From: an alpha proteobacterium IMCC14465
GTDB taxonomy: Bacteria; Pseudomonadota; Alphaproteobacteria; RS24
NCBI GenBank assembly: GCA_000293845.2
Contig: ALYF01000002.1
Coordinates: forward strand, 248,001 to 312,000
Reading direction: 5' to 3'
Length of the DNA stretch: 64,000 nt
Position numbers and translations under genes: made by a program. Positions 21,139 through 30,370 of the stretch are shown in pieces; the first letter of the stretch is position 1; each line of letters begins with the position of its first letter. Below the pieces are notes generated by a model. The model was not told the DNA's origin, made no database searches, and worked only from the letters and a program-made list of their open reading frames with translations.

Positions 21139-22008
21139 CTAGCTGCGGGTAAGCGCGGCATAACCTGCCATCAAATCGAAGCTTATCTTGCTCGGTGTGA
21201 AACGATGCGGTCCAATCTCGGAAACAGGCGTCACTTCAGCCGCCGTGCCGGTGATAAAACATTCCTCAAAACTGTCGAGTTCTTCCGGCATAATCACCCG
21301 TTCAATGACCTCAATGCCCTTATCTTTGGCAAGGTCAATCACAGTACGCCGCGTAATCCCATCAAGGAAGCAATCCGCTATCGGGGTATGAATTTTATCA
21401 TCAAGGATGAAAAACACATTCGCGCCGGTCGCCTCGGCTACTTGTCCGCGATAATCATACATGAGCGCATCGGCATAGCCTTTTTTCTCAGCCGCGTGCT
21501 TTGAGAGCGTGCAAATCATATAAAGGCCGGCGGCTTTGGCATGACAAGGTGCCGTTTCAGGTGATGGCCGCTTATAGGTCGCAATATCGAGGCGAATGCC
21601 TTTCTTAATCTCTTCGGGATCAAAATATGAGGGCCATTCCCAGACAGCTATCGCCACATTAATTTTATTTTCCTGCGCCGAGACACCCATCATTTCACTG
21701 CCGCGCCAAGCGACAGGTCGTATGTATGCATTTGTCAGCTTGTTAATTTTTAGCGCTTCTTCGCAAGCAGCATCAATTTCTTCTATGCTATAGGGAATGT
21801 CGAAGCCAAGCTCACGGGCTGAATAAAACAATCTTTCCGTATGCTCGCGGAGTTTGAATATCTTGCCTTCATAGGCGCGCTCTCCTTCGAACACGCAAGA
21901 AGCATAATGCAAACCATGCGATAAAACATGAATGCGTGCATCTGCCCACGGTACAAATTCACCGTTGAACCAGATATGACCGTCCATTTGATCGAATGAG
22001 ATACCCAA
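21139..22008 (-). CDS. ilvE: branched-chain amino acid aminotransferase
   Basis: Fold-type IV PLP enzyme for the last step of valine, leucine and isoleucine synthesis. In 289 residues I see the start IWFNGEFVPWADARIHVLSH, the Schiff-base lysine K158 in PCHAKAAGLY, the EATGANVFFI block and FLDGITRRTVIDLAKDKGIE, all as in IlvE. A D-amino-acid aminotransferase is excluded by the length and the HAKAAG context. Divergent from the MarR-type operon, with 133 bp between starts. Confidence 0.95.
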   Translation of the reverse strand: MGISFDQMDGHIWFNGEFVPWADARIHVLSHGLHYASCVFEGERAYEGKIFKLREHTERLFYSARELGFDIPYSIEEIDAACEEALKINKLTNAYIRPVAWRGSEMMGVSAQENKINVAIAVWEWPSYFDPEEIKKGIRLDIATYKRPSPETAPCHAKAAGLYMICTLSKHAAEKKGYADALMYDYRGQVAEATGANVFFILDDKIHTPIADCFLDGITRRTVIDLAKDKGIEVIERVIMPEELDSFEECFITGTAAEVTPVSEIGPHRFTPSKISFDLMAGYAALTRS

Positions 22009-22141
22009 TCTACCCTCCGCAGGTTATAATAAACCGATTGAGAAGTTGATATATGTATCTGCAAGGGTAAAATGAGTCAACATGGCTGACGTATTCTGCT
22101 TCAAAAATGCGGCTCATGAGGTCGCCGACTAAGAGGTTATC

Positions 22142-22681
22142 ATGTCTCGGGAAAACACGGGAACATCAGAAGAGATATTTAAAGACACCCAAAGTGGTGA
22201 TGTGTCTCCCCTCGGCCTGCCCCGTGAACTCGTTGAAGCCGTTGAGTTGATGTTCTTTGCCTATAGAGATTTTGTTTCTGACCCAGATACGATTTTGGAA
22301 AATCACGGTTTCGGGCGCGCGCATCACCGTGTTTTGCATTTTGTCGGGCGCCGACCCGGCATGTCGGTTTCTGAACTCTTGCATATTTTATCCATTACCA
22401 AGCAAAGCCTGTCCCGCGTTTTAAAAGACTTGATAGAAGAAAAATATATCATTCAGGAAACTGATGAGCATGATCGCCGCATTAAACGGCTTTTATTGTC
22501 TCCCAAAGGGCATGAGTTACACCGCAATTTAATAGACCCGCAAATCAGACGCTTTCAAGAATCACTGGAAAAAAGCGAAATTGGTACTCTAGAGAAATGG
22601 CAGGAATTCATGCGCCATCTCACCAATACAGAAACCAAAATTGATTTTATGGATGATGCGGGAAGGAAACACCAACTATGA
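22142..22681 (+). CDS. MarR-family regulator, PetP-like
   Basis: A 179-residue winged-helix regulator with the MarR core: RAHHRVLHFVGRRPGMSVSE, LSITKQSLSRVLKDLIEEKY, and the DEHDRRIKRLLLSPKG wing. It overlaps the response regulator start by 4 bases (ATGA). A MarR protein coupled to an OmpR-type regulator is the arrangement of petP-petR in Rhodobacter, which affects cytochrome bc1 expression. Homology to PetP is inferred from this context and general similarity, so the target is unproven. The first 30 residues are a polar extension. Confidence 0.85.
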   Translation: MSRENTGTSEEIFKDTQSGDVSPLGLPRELVEAVELMFFAYRDFVSDPDTILENHGFGRAHHRVLHFVGRRPGMSVSELLHILSITKQSLSRVLKDLIEEKYIIQETDEHDRRIKRLLLSPKGHELHRNLIDPQIRRFQESLEKSEIGTLEKWQEFMRHLTNTETKIDFMDDAGRKHQL

Positions 22682-23379
22682 GCGAACCTTCTGAAACATC
22701 ACCGCATATTCTCGTTGTTGATGATGACAGGCGCATTCGCTCCTTGTTACAAAAATTTTTGTCAGATCAAGGCTATAGAGCCAGTATTGCCGCTAATTCT
22801 GCTGAGGCCAGAAAAAAACTCAGTCTCGAAATTTTTGATTTGATTGTCCTTGATGTCATGATGCCCGGCGAAACCGGGCTGGAACTTACCAGCGTGTTAC
22901 GCAAAGAAGCTAATTATGTGCCGATTTTGATGCTCACGGCACTGGCGGACGTCGATAATCGTATTGAAGGTCTTCGCATAGGTGCTGATGATTATCTGCC
23001 CAAACCTTTTGAGCCAACTGAATTACTTTTGCGTATCCGCAATATTTTACGCCGGCAAGAAGCAATGCCAGACATAATTGAAATGCCTAATGAAATTTCA
23101 TTTGGTGATTGTGTGTTTAAACCCGAAAGAGGTGAATTGCTAAAAAATGGTGAGCGTATTCCCCTCACCACGCGCGAAATTGAATTAATGCGATGCTTTG
23201 CTTCCAAAGGCGGGCGTATTGTGCGGCGCGAGGAACTGACGGGTGATGCAGAAAACATTTCTGAACGCGCTATTGATGTTCAGATTAACCGATTACGCCG
23301 GAAAATCGAAGATACACCGCGTGACCCGATATTCCTGCAAACCGTTCGTGGCGCTGGATATATTTTGCAAACCGATTAG
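22678..23379 (+). CDS. OmpR-family response regulator, PetR-like
   Basis: A 233-residue two-domain regulator. The receiver has acidic D15/D16, phosphoacceptor D59 (LIVLDVMMPG), T87 and K109 (DYLPKPF). The C-terminal winged helix includes LTTREIELMRCFASKGGRIV, ERAIDVQINRLRRKIED and TVRGAGYIL. It overlaps the MarR gene by 4 bases, and the kinase follows after 9 bases. The cognate kinase is therefore almost certainly the next gene. Confidence 0.94.
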   Translation: MSEPSETSPHILVVDDDRRIRSLLQKFLSDQGYRASIAANSAEARKKLSLEIFDLIVLDVMMPGETGLELTSVLRKEANYVPILMLTALADVDNRIEGLRIGADDYLPKPFEPTELLLRIRNILRRQEAMPDIIEMPNEISFGDCVFKPERGELLKNGERIPLTTREIELMRCFASKGGRIVRREELTGDAENISERAIDVQINRLRRKIEDTPRDPIFLQTVRGAGYILQTD

Positions 23380-23388
23380 AATAAACCC

Positions 23389-24732
23389 ATGGTGAACTGG
23401 GCAAATCTTAGTGGCTATTTTAAGCTCAAAAATTATATGCCGTCAGGGCTGTATTCACGGTCCCTGATGATTATCATCATTCCTATTGTCTTAATTCAAA
23501 TTGTTGCCGGTTACATCTTCCTTGAACGCCATTGGAATACTGTGACGAAACGCCTATCGCATGCCGTGATTAGCGATATTTCATTGCTGGTAGATTTACG
23601 CATGGGCGATACGCAAGCAGACGATGAAGAGCTCATTAGGCTGGCGGATGAGAGTTTTGAAATGAGTATCGCCTTTTTGCCAGGGGAAACTTTGCCCGAG
23701 CCCGTGCCGCGCCCATTCTTAGACCTTCTCGATGACTCGCTTTCTGATGAAATTGAAAATCGGGTTGGCCGTCCCTTCTGGCTGGATACGGTCTCCGTCG
23801 GAAATTATGTGGATGTGCGCCTACAACTTCCCGGTGAGGTGATGCGCGCGCTTGTCCTTAAAAGCAAAGTTTACGCGACCAACTCCCATATTTTCATCAT
23901 CTGGATGACCGGAACATCTTTGTTTTTGCTTGTGGTCTCAATCATTTTTCTACGAAATCAAATCCGACCAATTGAAAATCTTGCGGAGGCGGCTGAAAGC
24001 TTTGGTCGAGGTCGTGATATACAAGACTTCAAACCCTCAGGTGCTGCCGAAGTGAGACAAGCTGCTTCGGCATTTTTGGATATGCGGAACCGTATCAAAG
24101 CGCAAATCGAGCAAAGAACAACCATGCTCGCAGGGGTGAGCCATGATTTGCGTACACCCCTGACCCGTCTGAAACTGCAACTGGCGATGCTCCCGCGCTC
24201 ACCTGAAATTTTAGGGCTTGAAGAAGATATCATCGAGATGGAAGATATGCTTGAGGATTATTTATCCTTCGCCAAGGGTTTTCAGGGCGAAAGAAGCCTC
24301 GAAATAAATATCCGCAATCTGCTGGAAGAAATCCGTGAAAGCGCCAAGCTCAGAAAACCGAATACGGATATTTTTCTAGCCTGTCCACCGACATTACCCT
24401 TCAAAGTCAAACGGCGCGCCTTTAAACGATGCATCACCAATCTCGTTAATAATGCCTGTAACCACGCTAATGAAGTCCACATTATTGTAAAAATGGAAGA
24501 TGAAAGCCTGAATATCATCATTTCAGACAATGGCCCCGGCATCCCAGAAGACTCAATGGATCAGGTGTTTAGACCCTTTTTCCGACTTGATCAGGCGCGC
24601 AATGCAGAAACAGGCGGTACAGGTTTAGGACTTTCAGTTGCGCGCGATGTCGCACGCGGACATGGCGGAGATATTTACCTGTCTAAAGGCGCGCAAGGTG
24701 GCCTTGAAGCAACTGTCTCCGTCCCAGCTTAA
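23389..24732 (+). CDS. EnvZ-like sensor histidine kinase
   Basis: A 447-residue membrane kinase. Membrane segments at about 24-44 and 167-188 enclose a periplasmic domain of about 120 residues. A HAMP region follows (PIENLAEAAESFGRGR), then the HisKA domain with phosphoacceptor H252 in AGVSHDLRTPLTRLKLQLA. The HATPase domain has N box ITNLVNNACNHA, G1 DNGPGI and G2 GTGLGLSVA. It should phosphorylate the regulator encoded just upstream. The periplasmic domain shows no recognisable ligand motif. It converges with proC, the stops being 4 bases apart. Confidence 0.94.
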   Translation: MVNWANLSGYFKLKNYMPSGLYSRSLMIIIIPIVLIQIVAGYIFLERHWNTVTKRLSHAVISDISLLVDLRMGDTQADDEELIRLADESFEMSIAFLPGETLPEPVPRPFLDLLDDSLSDEIENRVGRPFWLDTVSVGNYVDVRLQLPGEVMRALVLKSKVYATNSHIFIIWMTGTSLFLLVVSIIFLRNQIRPIENLAEAAESFGRGRDIQDFKPSGAAEVRQAASAFLDMRNRIKAQIEQRTTMLAGVSHDLRTPLTRLKLQLAMLPRSPEILGLEEDIIEMEDMLEDYLSFAKGFQGERSLEINIRNLLEEIRESAKLRKPNTDIFLACPPTLPFKVKRRAFKRCITNLVNNACNHANEVHIIVKMEDESLNIIISDNGPGIPEDSMDQVFRPFFRLDQARNAETGGTGLGLSVARDVARGHGGDIYLSKGAQGGLEATVSVPA

Positions 24733-24736
24733 CCTA

Positions 24737-25534
24737 TTATATTTTTGATAAGTCTTCTGAGCGTTTCTTGGCTGCTCTCACAGCCTCCCGCATTAAAGAC
24801 CGTAAACCAGGTTCATCCATCAAGACGTCCAGCGCGGCTTGCGTTGTCCCGCCCTTCGAGGTGACATTCTCACGTAATTGTGCGGCATCCTCTTTAGAGT
24901 TCTCCAATAAAGCCGCCGAACCGGTAATCGTCTTGCGGGCAAAAATCTCCGCCATATCAGGGGCAAAACCGACATCAATTGCTGCCGCTGTTAACGCTTC
25001 GACAAAATGAAACAGATAGGCCGGCCCGCTTCCACTCACCGCAGTAACAGCATCAATCATGGCTTCATCATCTACCCAAACGACCTCACCCACAGCCTGC
25101 ACCAAGCGCGTCGCAAAGTCTTTATGCATGGCAGAAATATCTGAACCCGAACAAAGTGCTGTAAGCCCCTGCCCGATAGTTGCCGGAGTGTTTGGCATTG
25201 CGCGCACAATTCGTCGCCCAGGAAGGGCATTTTGCAACGCCGACAATGGGATGCCTGCCAGAATAGAAACAACCATCGCTTCTGGATGAATATTAGCGAG
25301 ATGCTCATCCAGAACTTCACGATAATTTTGTGGTTTCACCGCAAGAATAACGCACTGGTTCTCATCGGTTATTATGTCAGCTGGATTTAACTCTATCGCA
25401 AGTGACGACAATGTGTCTGAAGGATAGTTTTCAAGCACTTGTATCGAAGAAAAGCCTGCATCAAGCCAGCCTTTAAGCATGGCCTGCCCCATTTTACCGG
25501 CGCCGATAAGGAGTATTGGATTCGTACTAGGCAT
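24737..25534 (-). CDS. proC: pyrroline-5-carboxylate reductase
   Basis: Last step of proline synthesis, reducing pyrroline-5-carboxylate with NAD(P)H. The ATG at 25532-25534 is chosen because the Rossmann motif LLIGAGKMGQAMLKG then starts 7 residues in; a longer frame upstream lies inside the YbjN gene. The product has 265 residues, the family norm. VKPQNY, RAMPNTPATIGQG and the C-terminal TAVSGSGPAYLFHFVEAL and ENVTSKGGTTQAAL signature are clear. It overlaps the 3' end of the YbjN gene by 8 bases, so the two are coupled. Confidence 0.95.
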   Translation of the reverse strand: MPSTNPILLIGAGKMGQAMLKGWLDAGFSSIQVLENYPSDTLSSLAIELNPADIITDENQCVILAVKPQNYREVLDEHLANIHPEAMVVSILAGIPLSALQNALPGRRIVRAMPNTPATIGQGLTALCSGSDISAMHKDFATRLVQAVGEVVWVDDEAMIDAVTAVSGSGPAYLFHFVEALTAAAIDVGFAPDMAEIFARKTITGSAALLENSKEDAAQLRENVTSKGGTTQAALDVLMDEPGLRSLMREAVRAAKKRSEDLSKI

Positions 25535-26030
25535 CGCCCTTGGTTTCAAACATGCAAACCTCAAGAGCGCGTTGAGCATCATGCCCCGCCCAGATGAGAT
25601 ATTGAAAAGCAGGAAAAAATTGCTCACACGTTGTCACGGCGTGGTTCAATAGACCCTCACATTGCGCTTCGCTAAGGCCCTCACCGCTGACCATTAATGT
25701 GTTTCGGAACAAGACTGCGCCATCGCCGGACCAAACATCAAAATGCCCAAGCCATAATTGCTCATTTATCTGGGCAATCAAATCACAAACATCATTTCTT
25801 TTTGCCGTCGGCACCTTAGTATCGAGGACACATGCGAGGTGCAATCCCCCCAAATCAGACCTCCAGCTAATTGCCATATGCAAATCGCAATATTTGCCTG
25901 ACACGCAAATATTCATGTCATCTTCCGTCCCACGCTCGCTGGGCCATTCATAGGCTGCCGCCAGTTTTTCCATGGCGTCAATTGGGTGTTCGGAGATTTG
26001 AATATCTTGAGCTTCAGCTAGGTTCATCAT
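25527..26030 (-). CDS. YbjN domain-containing protein
   Basis: A 167-residue protein with a type III secretion chaperone-like YbjN fold: LAAAYEWPSERGTEDDMNI, a beta-rich middle (DLHMAISWRSDLGGLHLACV) and a helix-rich end. The biochemical function is unknown. In alphaproteobacteria the family is regularly found directly upstream of proC and near a BMFP/UbiK protein, exactly as here, which supports the identification. Two adjacent ATG codons at the start make the first residue uncertain by one. Confidence 0.85.
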   Translation of the reverse strand: MMNLAEAQDIQISEHPIDAMEKLAAAYEWPSERGTEDDMNICVSGKYCDLHMAISWRSDLGGLHLACVLDTKVPTAKRNDVCDLIAQINEQLWLGHFDVWSGDGAVLFRNTLMVSGEGLSEAQCEGLLNHAVTTCEQFFPAFQYLIWAGHDAQRALEVCMFETKGDA

Positions 26031-26102
26031 TATCGCCTGTTATATCTGTTGCACTTTAAGTCTGTTAATCGGATGAGCATCCAAATTGAATGCATCTACC
26101 AG

Positions 26103-26136
26103 ATTTAGTGGGTCTGTAAGACTTTACCCACTAAAT
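26103..26136. promoter_or_regulatory. 11-bp perfect inverted repeat between ubiK and the YbjN gene
   Basis: ATTTAGTGGGT at 26103-26113 and ACCCACTAAAT at 26126-26136 are exact reverse complements with a 12-base loop. There is no T run after it on the minus strand. It may be a hairpin limiting read-through from ubiK, or an operator for ybjN-proC. Confidence 0.5.
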
Positions 26137-26173
26137 GACAGTGCCTGATTCACATTAACGATAAAAGGGGCAA

Positions 26174-26494
26174 TCACTCAGAAGATGACTTCTTTGTTGT
26201 TGATGGTTTTTTTCGTGTCGCTTTTTTAACCACTGAAGGGCTTTTTTTAGCTGAAACCCCTTCCAACTCATCTAGTCGCTTGCGCAAGGCTTCATTTTCT
26301 TGACGCGCCTGTTGTGCCATCTCAGCAACAACATCAAATTCCTCGCGCGTCACCAAATCAAGCTTTCGGATAGTGCTTTCCAGCCTTGTGCGCATCAAAG
26401 ATGACGCTTCTTCCTGCATGCCTTGAGCTGTTCCAACGGCACCCATCATAAGTTTCACAAAATCATCAACAATTTTTTCACGCGTTTGGCTCAT
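26174..26494 (-). CDS. ubiK: UbiK-family accessory protein (BMFP domain)
   Basis: A 106-residue coiled-coil protein from the ATG at 26492-26494 (MSQTREKIVDDFVKLMMGAV). The amphipathic N-terminal helix, the DLVTREEFDVVAEMAQQARQ block and the leucine-zipper-like ENEALRKRLDELE are the BMFP/UbiK signature. UbiK is an accessory factor of ubiquinone synthesis in E. coli. The Lys/Ser-rich tail (about 88-106) is typical of alphaproteobacterial members. Divergent from lgt and upstream of YbjN-proC, as in related genomes. A codon 12 bases upstream is an alternative start. Confidence 0.85.
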   Translation of the reverse strand: MSQTREKIVDDFVKLMMGAVGTAQGMQEEASSLMRTRLESTIRKLDLVTREEFDVVAEMAQQARQENEALRKRLDELEGVSAKKSPSVVKKATRKKPSTTKKSSSE

Positions 26495-26615
26495 TGGCTC
26501 AATCACCCATCGGAGTTAAGAAGAAGTAATAAACATGGTATAACAAATATCGATGCAAACCCAAACCAAAAGCCATTAGAATAATAAAGTCACTCAAATA
26601 ATAAAGAGAGAGAGA

Positions 26616-27434
26616 ATGCCCTTTCCTGATATTGATCCGATAATTTTTCAAATAGGCCCATTTGCTTTACGCTGGTATGCGCTGGCCTATATTGCCGGTC
26701 TAATTGGTGGTTGGTATTATCTGCTATCTCTCGCCTCAAGCGCACCTATCCCTCAACCTCAAAATAAGGACGAGATCTCCCCGCTTGATGATTTGCTCAT
26801 CTGGGTGACACTCGGGACAATTCTCGGCGGGCGATTGGGATATGTTGTGTTTTATAATCCCGAATTTTATCTCGCTCATCCCGGGCAAATATTAGCAGTT
26901 TGGGAAGGCGGCATGTCTTTTCATGGCGGCTTTCTGGGCGTCACTATTGCGGCTTATGTTTATGCCCGCAAACAAGGCATCAACCCGCTTTCTCTTGGTG
27001 ATTTATTAGGCGCCACCGCACCTATTGGGCTATTTTTTGGCCGCATTGCGAATTTTATTAATAGCGAATTATGGGGGAGGCCTACAGAGTTTTCGCTGGG
27101 TGTGGTTTTTCCAAATGGTGGCCCACTGCCACGTCATCCAAGCCAACTTTATGAAGCATGTCTCGAAGGGCTGATTTTGTTTGTGGTGCTTGCTTATCTG
27201 TGTCGACGCACCAATGCCTTGCAAAAGCCCGGCCTTATTATGGGCATTTTTATCGCTGGCTATGGCCTATCACGCATGATTATTGAGCAATTTTTCCGTG
27301 AGCCGGATGCCCATATCGGATATTTCATCGGCGGGACGACGACAGGTTTCTGGCTGTCTGTGCCAATGCTTATGGCCGGATTATTTTTTGTTTATCTAGC
27401 GACCCGCATAAAGGCAGAAAATCAAAACGGATGA
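26616..27434 (+). CDS. lgt: phosphatidylglycerol-prolipoprotein diacylglyceryl transferase
   Basis: Attaches diacylglycerol to the lipobox cysteine of prolipoproteins in the inner membrane. The 272 residues contain the Lgt signature GRIANFINSELWGRPT, the essential-His loop MSFHGGFLG and several hydrophobic segments (about 18-40, 58-80, 95-115, 190-210 and 240-262). GAGAGAG upstream of the ATG is a good ribosome site. The stop overlaps the start of the next gene by 4 bases, beginning a three-gene coupled operon. Confidence 0.96.
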   Translation: MPFPDIDPIIFQIGPFALRWYALAYIAGLIGGWYYLLSLASSAPIPQPQNKDEISPLDDLLIWVTLGTILGGRLGYVVFYNPEFYLAHPGQILAVWEGGMSFHGGFLGVTIAAYVYARKQGINPLSLGDLLGATAPIGLFFGRIANFINSELWGRPTEFSLGVVFPNGGPLPRHPSQLYEACLEGLILFVVLAYLCRRTNALQKPGLIMGIFIAGYGLSRMIIEQFFREPDAHIGYFIGGTTTGFWLSVPMLMAGLFFVYLATRIKAENQNG

Positions 27435-28549
27435 ATGAGTTAAAGCAAATTATCATTGAGGAAATACGCGCAAACGGCCCGCTTCCGCTTGAAGATTATA
27501 TGGCCCGCGCGCTTGGTGATGACATCCATGGCTACTACAAAAAAAAAGACCCTTTTGGGAAAAAGGGAGACTTTATAACAGCACCGGAGACCAGCCAGGT
27601 TTTTGGCGAGTTGCTTGGCCTATGGGGGCTTGATTTCTGGCTAAAGTCCGGCGCATGGACGGACTTCAATCTCATCGAACTCGGACCAGGGCGTGGCACA
27701 TTGATGCGCGATATGAGCAATGCTGTGCGGATGCAACCTACCTATTTACAATCTGCACGGGTTCATCTCCTCGAAACCAGCCCAGTGTTGCGCGATATCC
27801 AAAAAAAGACCCTTAGGCCGCAAGAAGATTTTAAAGAAAAATACAACTGGCACGACAATATCGCCGACCTCCTCTCAGACTGTAACGGCGCACCTGTGAT
27901 TATTTATGCCAATGAATTTTTCGATGCGCTTCCTATCCGGCAATATGTTCAACATGACGGCGCTTGGGTCATGAAATGCGTAGATGTATCTGACAGTAAT
28001 CTTGTGCCGATAACACGCCCTGATATTCCCGATACTGAAAAGTTACCATCCGCATCAGACTTCGAGCCCGGCGACATTCTAGAAATCTCTCCAGTGGCAG
28101 ATTCCATTATGGCGCAACTCAGCAGCTATATTGCGACTTATGGCGGTGTTGTGTTGGTGGTTGATTATGGCTATACGCAAAATCAGGCGGGAGAAACATT
28201 TCAAGCCCTTTCCGGTCATCAACCAGTTTCACCCTATGAGGACCCAGGCAATGCTGACCTCACCGCGCATGTGAACTTTAAACGCCTCGCTGACATTGCT
28301 GAACGAAAAACATGCACAAGTTTCAGGCCTGTTTCGCAGAGAAACTTTCTATTATCACTCGGGCTAGAACAACGTTTTGAAAGCTTGAGCCAAAAAGCCA
28401 GCGCCCAGCAAAAAATTGACTTATTAGCGGCGCGCAATCGTCTTATCGGGGTGGATCAAATGGGAATACTTTTCAATGTTCTCGCAATTAGCCAATCAAA
28501 AGCGGCATTGCCCGCAGGATTTGAGGCAATAACGAGGGAAACCTCATGA
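27431..28549 (+). CDS. MidA/NDUFAF7-family SAM-dependent protein arginine methyltransferase
   Basis: The 372 residues match the DUF185 (MidA/NDUFAF7) family: N-terminal GPLPLEDYMARALGDDIHGYY and FGKKGDFITAPETSQVFGEL, the SAM motif LIELGPGRGTLMRDM, and the hallmark NEFFDALPIRQYV. In mitochondria the homologue methylates an arginine of the NDUFS2 subunit of complex I; the bacterial role is presumed similar but unproven. The gene overlaps both neighbours by 4 bases. The lgt-midA-pgeF order is common in alphaproteobacteria. Confidence 0.9.
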   Translation: MNELKQIIIEEIRANGPLPLEDYMARALGDDIHGYYKKKDPFGKKGDFITAPETSQVFGELLGLWGLDFWLKSGAWTDFNLIELGPGRGTLMRDMSNAVRMQPTYLQSARVHLLETSPVLRDIQKKTLRPQEDFKEKYNWHDNIADLLSDCNGAPVIIYANEFFDALPIRQYVQHDGAWVMKCVDVSDSNLVPITRPDIPDTEKLPSASDFEPGDILEISPVADSIMAQLSSYIATYGGVVLVVDYGYTQNQAGETFQALSGHQPVSPYEDPGNADLTAHVNFKRLADIAERKTCTSFRPVSQRNFLLSLGLEQRFESLSQKASAQQKIDLLAARNRLIGVDQMGILFNVLAISQSKAALPAGFEAITRETS

Positions 28550-29313
28550 CAGCACCTCCCTTTCAAACTGACCCGCTTTTAGCCCCTACGCCGCACGGTT
28601 TTTATGGACGCCAAGGCGGCGTCTCCGAAGGCATTTATGACAGCCTCAATGTCGGCCTTGGCTCAGAGGATATACCGGCGCATATTATCACCAATCGCAA
28701 CAGAGTTGCCGCAAGTCTGGGCGCGCAAAATTTGATTACGGGCTACCAAACACACAGTAATACTGTCGCCGAGGTGACCTCTGCTGATGACAGGCCCGAA
28801 GCCGACGCGCTGTTCACCAAAGAAAAAGGCATCGCCCTAGGCGTGTTATCGGCCGACTGCGTTCCTGTTCTCATGACCGGGAGTAGTGATGGAAAGAAAG
28901 TAGATATCATCGCCACAGCGCATGCAGGCTGGAAAGGCGCCGTCGCAGGCATTATTGAAAATCTGGTTATGAGATTACAACACGAACAGGTTCATTCCAT
29001 AAGCATGAAGGCCGTTATTGGCCCTGCCATCTCGCAAAGCGCTTATCAAGTCGGTACGGATGTTTATGAAAAAGTCACGTCTATCGACCCTGCCGCAAAA
29101 TCATTCTTCATAACTGAAACAGGGCGTGAGACATTTTTGTTTAATCTACCGCTTTTTGTGCGCTCCAGATTGGAGGCGGCGGGTGTGACGCAGATTTCAC
29201 ATCTCGATATCTGCACTTATGCGAACCCCGAGCGTTATTTTTCTTATCGCCGGACAACACATCACAAAGAATCTGATTATGGTCGTCAAGTATCAGCGAT
29301 TACCCTCGCATAG
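28546..29313 (+). CDS. pgeF: peptidoglycan editing factor / multicopper-oxidase-like YfiH protein
   Basis: A 255-residue member of the YfiH/PgeF (DUF152) family. The metal-binding residues appear in QTHSN, LSADCVPVL and ATAHAGWKGAVAGI; CTYANPERYFSYRR closes the family signature. In E. coli PgeF removes L-Ser-containing errors from the peptidoglycan precursor pool, while other members show purine-nucleoside or laccase activity. The 4-base overlap with midA indicates coupling. Confidence 0.92.
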   Translation: MTAPPFQTDPLLAPTPHGFYGRQGGVSEGIYDSLNVGLGSEDIPAHIITNRNRVAASLGAQNLITGYQTHSNTVAEVTSADDRPEADALFTKEKGIALGVLSADCVPVLMTGSSDGKKVDIIATAHAGWKGAVAGIIENLVMRLQHEQVHSISMKAVIGPAISQSAYQVGTDVYEKVTSIDPAAKSFFITETGRETFLFNLPLFVRSRLEAAGVTQISHLDICTYANPERYFSYRRTTHHKESDYGRQVSAITLA

Positions 29314-29403
29314 AAAAAATTTTGATTTTCAAGAAAAGAGGGGTTACGCAGGGCGCCCTGCTTTGTTACAAAAACGTGTCAAAGGACTCAGTGGGAAGAA
29401 GCC

Positions 29404-30336
29404 ATGAAACTAGTCGCCGGAAATAGCAATCGTCCCCTCGCCGAGGCAATCGCGAAATATCTGAATATACCGCTCACGAAATCTGACATTAGGCGTTTTG
29501 CCGATGAAGAAGTGTTTGTGGAAATTCAGGAAAATGTTCGCGGTGAGGATGTCTTTATTATCCAGTCGACCTCTTTTCCTGCAAATGACAATCTTATGGA
29601 ATTATTAATTTGCATTGACGCCTTAAGACGCGCCTCTGCCAAGCGTATCACTGCCGTTATTCCGTATTTTGGTTATGCACGCCAAGACCGTAAACCAGGC
29701 CCCCGCACGCCGATTTCTGCGAAGCTGGTTGCCAATCTCATCGAAGCCGCCGGTGCGGACAGAGTATTAACTCTCGATTTACATGCCGGGCAAATACAAG
29801 GCTTTTTCGATATTCCAACCGATAATCTTTTCGGTGCGCCGGTGTTTGTTGATGACATTCAAGCCCGTTTTAATGGGGATGATTTAATGGTCATCTCTCC
29901 CGATGTCGGCGGCGTGGTGCGGACCCGCGCCTTGGGCAAGCGTATTAATGCCGATTTGGCGATTGTCGATAAAAGACGCGAAAGAGCTGGTGAATCAGAA
30001 GTTATGAATATTATCGGGGATGTAAGTGGCCGCAAATGTCTGCTGGTTGATGATATTGTCGATAGTGCTGGCACCTTGTGTAACGCAGCTGCCGCTTTGA
30101 TGGAAAATGGCGCTATGAGTGTCTCAGCCTATGTGACGCATGGCGTATTATCTGGCGCAGCGACTGAGCGGGTTAATAATTCTGTAATGGAAAAACTCCT
30201 CATTACGGATTCCATTCAGCCCTCCGAAGAAGTCATAAAGAGTGACAAGTTTTCTGTCATCACCATTGCGCCGCTGATTGGTGAAGCCATGCTGAGAACC
30301 ACGGAAGAACGTTCCGTATCCAGCCTCTTTGATTAA
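29404..30336 (+). CDS. prs: ribose-phosphate pyrophosphokinase
   Basis: Makes PRPP from ribose 5-phosphate and ATP for nucleotides, histidine and tryptophan. The 310 residues include the flexible loop region [20 protein letters not shown], the [18 protein letters not shown] block and the PRPP-binding loop [18 protein letters not shown] before the ATG is a good ribosome site. A strong bidirectional terminator follows. Confidence 0.97.
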   Translation: MKLVAGNSNRPLAEAIAKYLNIPLTKSDIRRFADEEVFVEIQENVRGEDVFIIQSTSFPANDNLMELLICIDALRRASAKRITAVIPYFGYARQDRKPGPRTPISAKLVANLIEAAGADRVLTLDLHAGQIQGFFDIPTDNLFGAPVFVDDIQARFNGDDLMVISPDVGGVVRTRALGKRINADLAIVDKRRERAGESEVMNIIGDVSGRKCLLVDDIVDSAGTLCNAAAALMENGAMSVSAYVTHGVLSGAATERVNNSVMEKLLITDSIQPSEEVIKSDKFSVITIAPLIGEAMLRTTEERSVSSLFD

Positions 30337-30360
30337 AAAAACCCGCCTTAGCGGGTTTAA
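30333..30360. terminator. bidirectional rho-independent terminator between prs and rpsD
   Basis: The stem AAACCCGC (30339-30346) / GCGGGTTT (30351-30358) with a CTTA loop is perfect. An A run precedes it, which reads as a T run for minus-strand transcripts, and TTTAATTAAT follows on the plus strand. It serves prs (plus) and rpsD (minus). Confidence 0.9.
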
Positions 30361-30370
30361 TTAATAAAAT

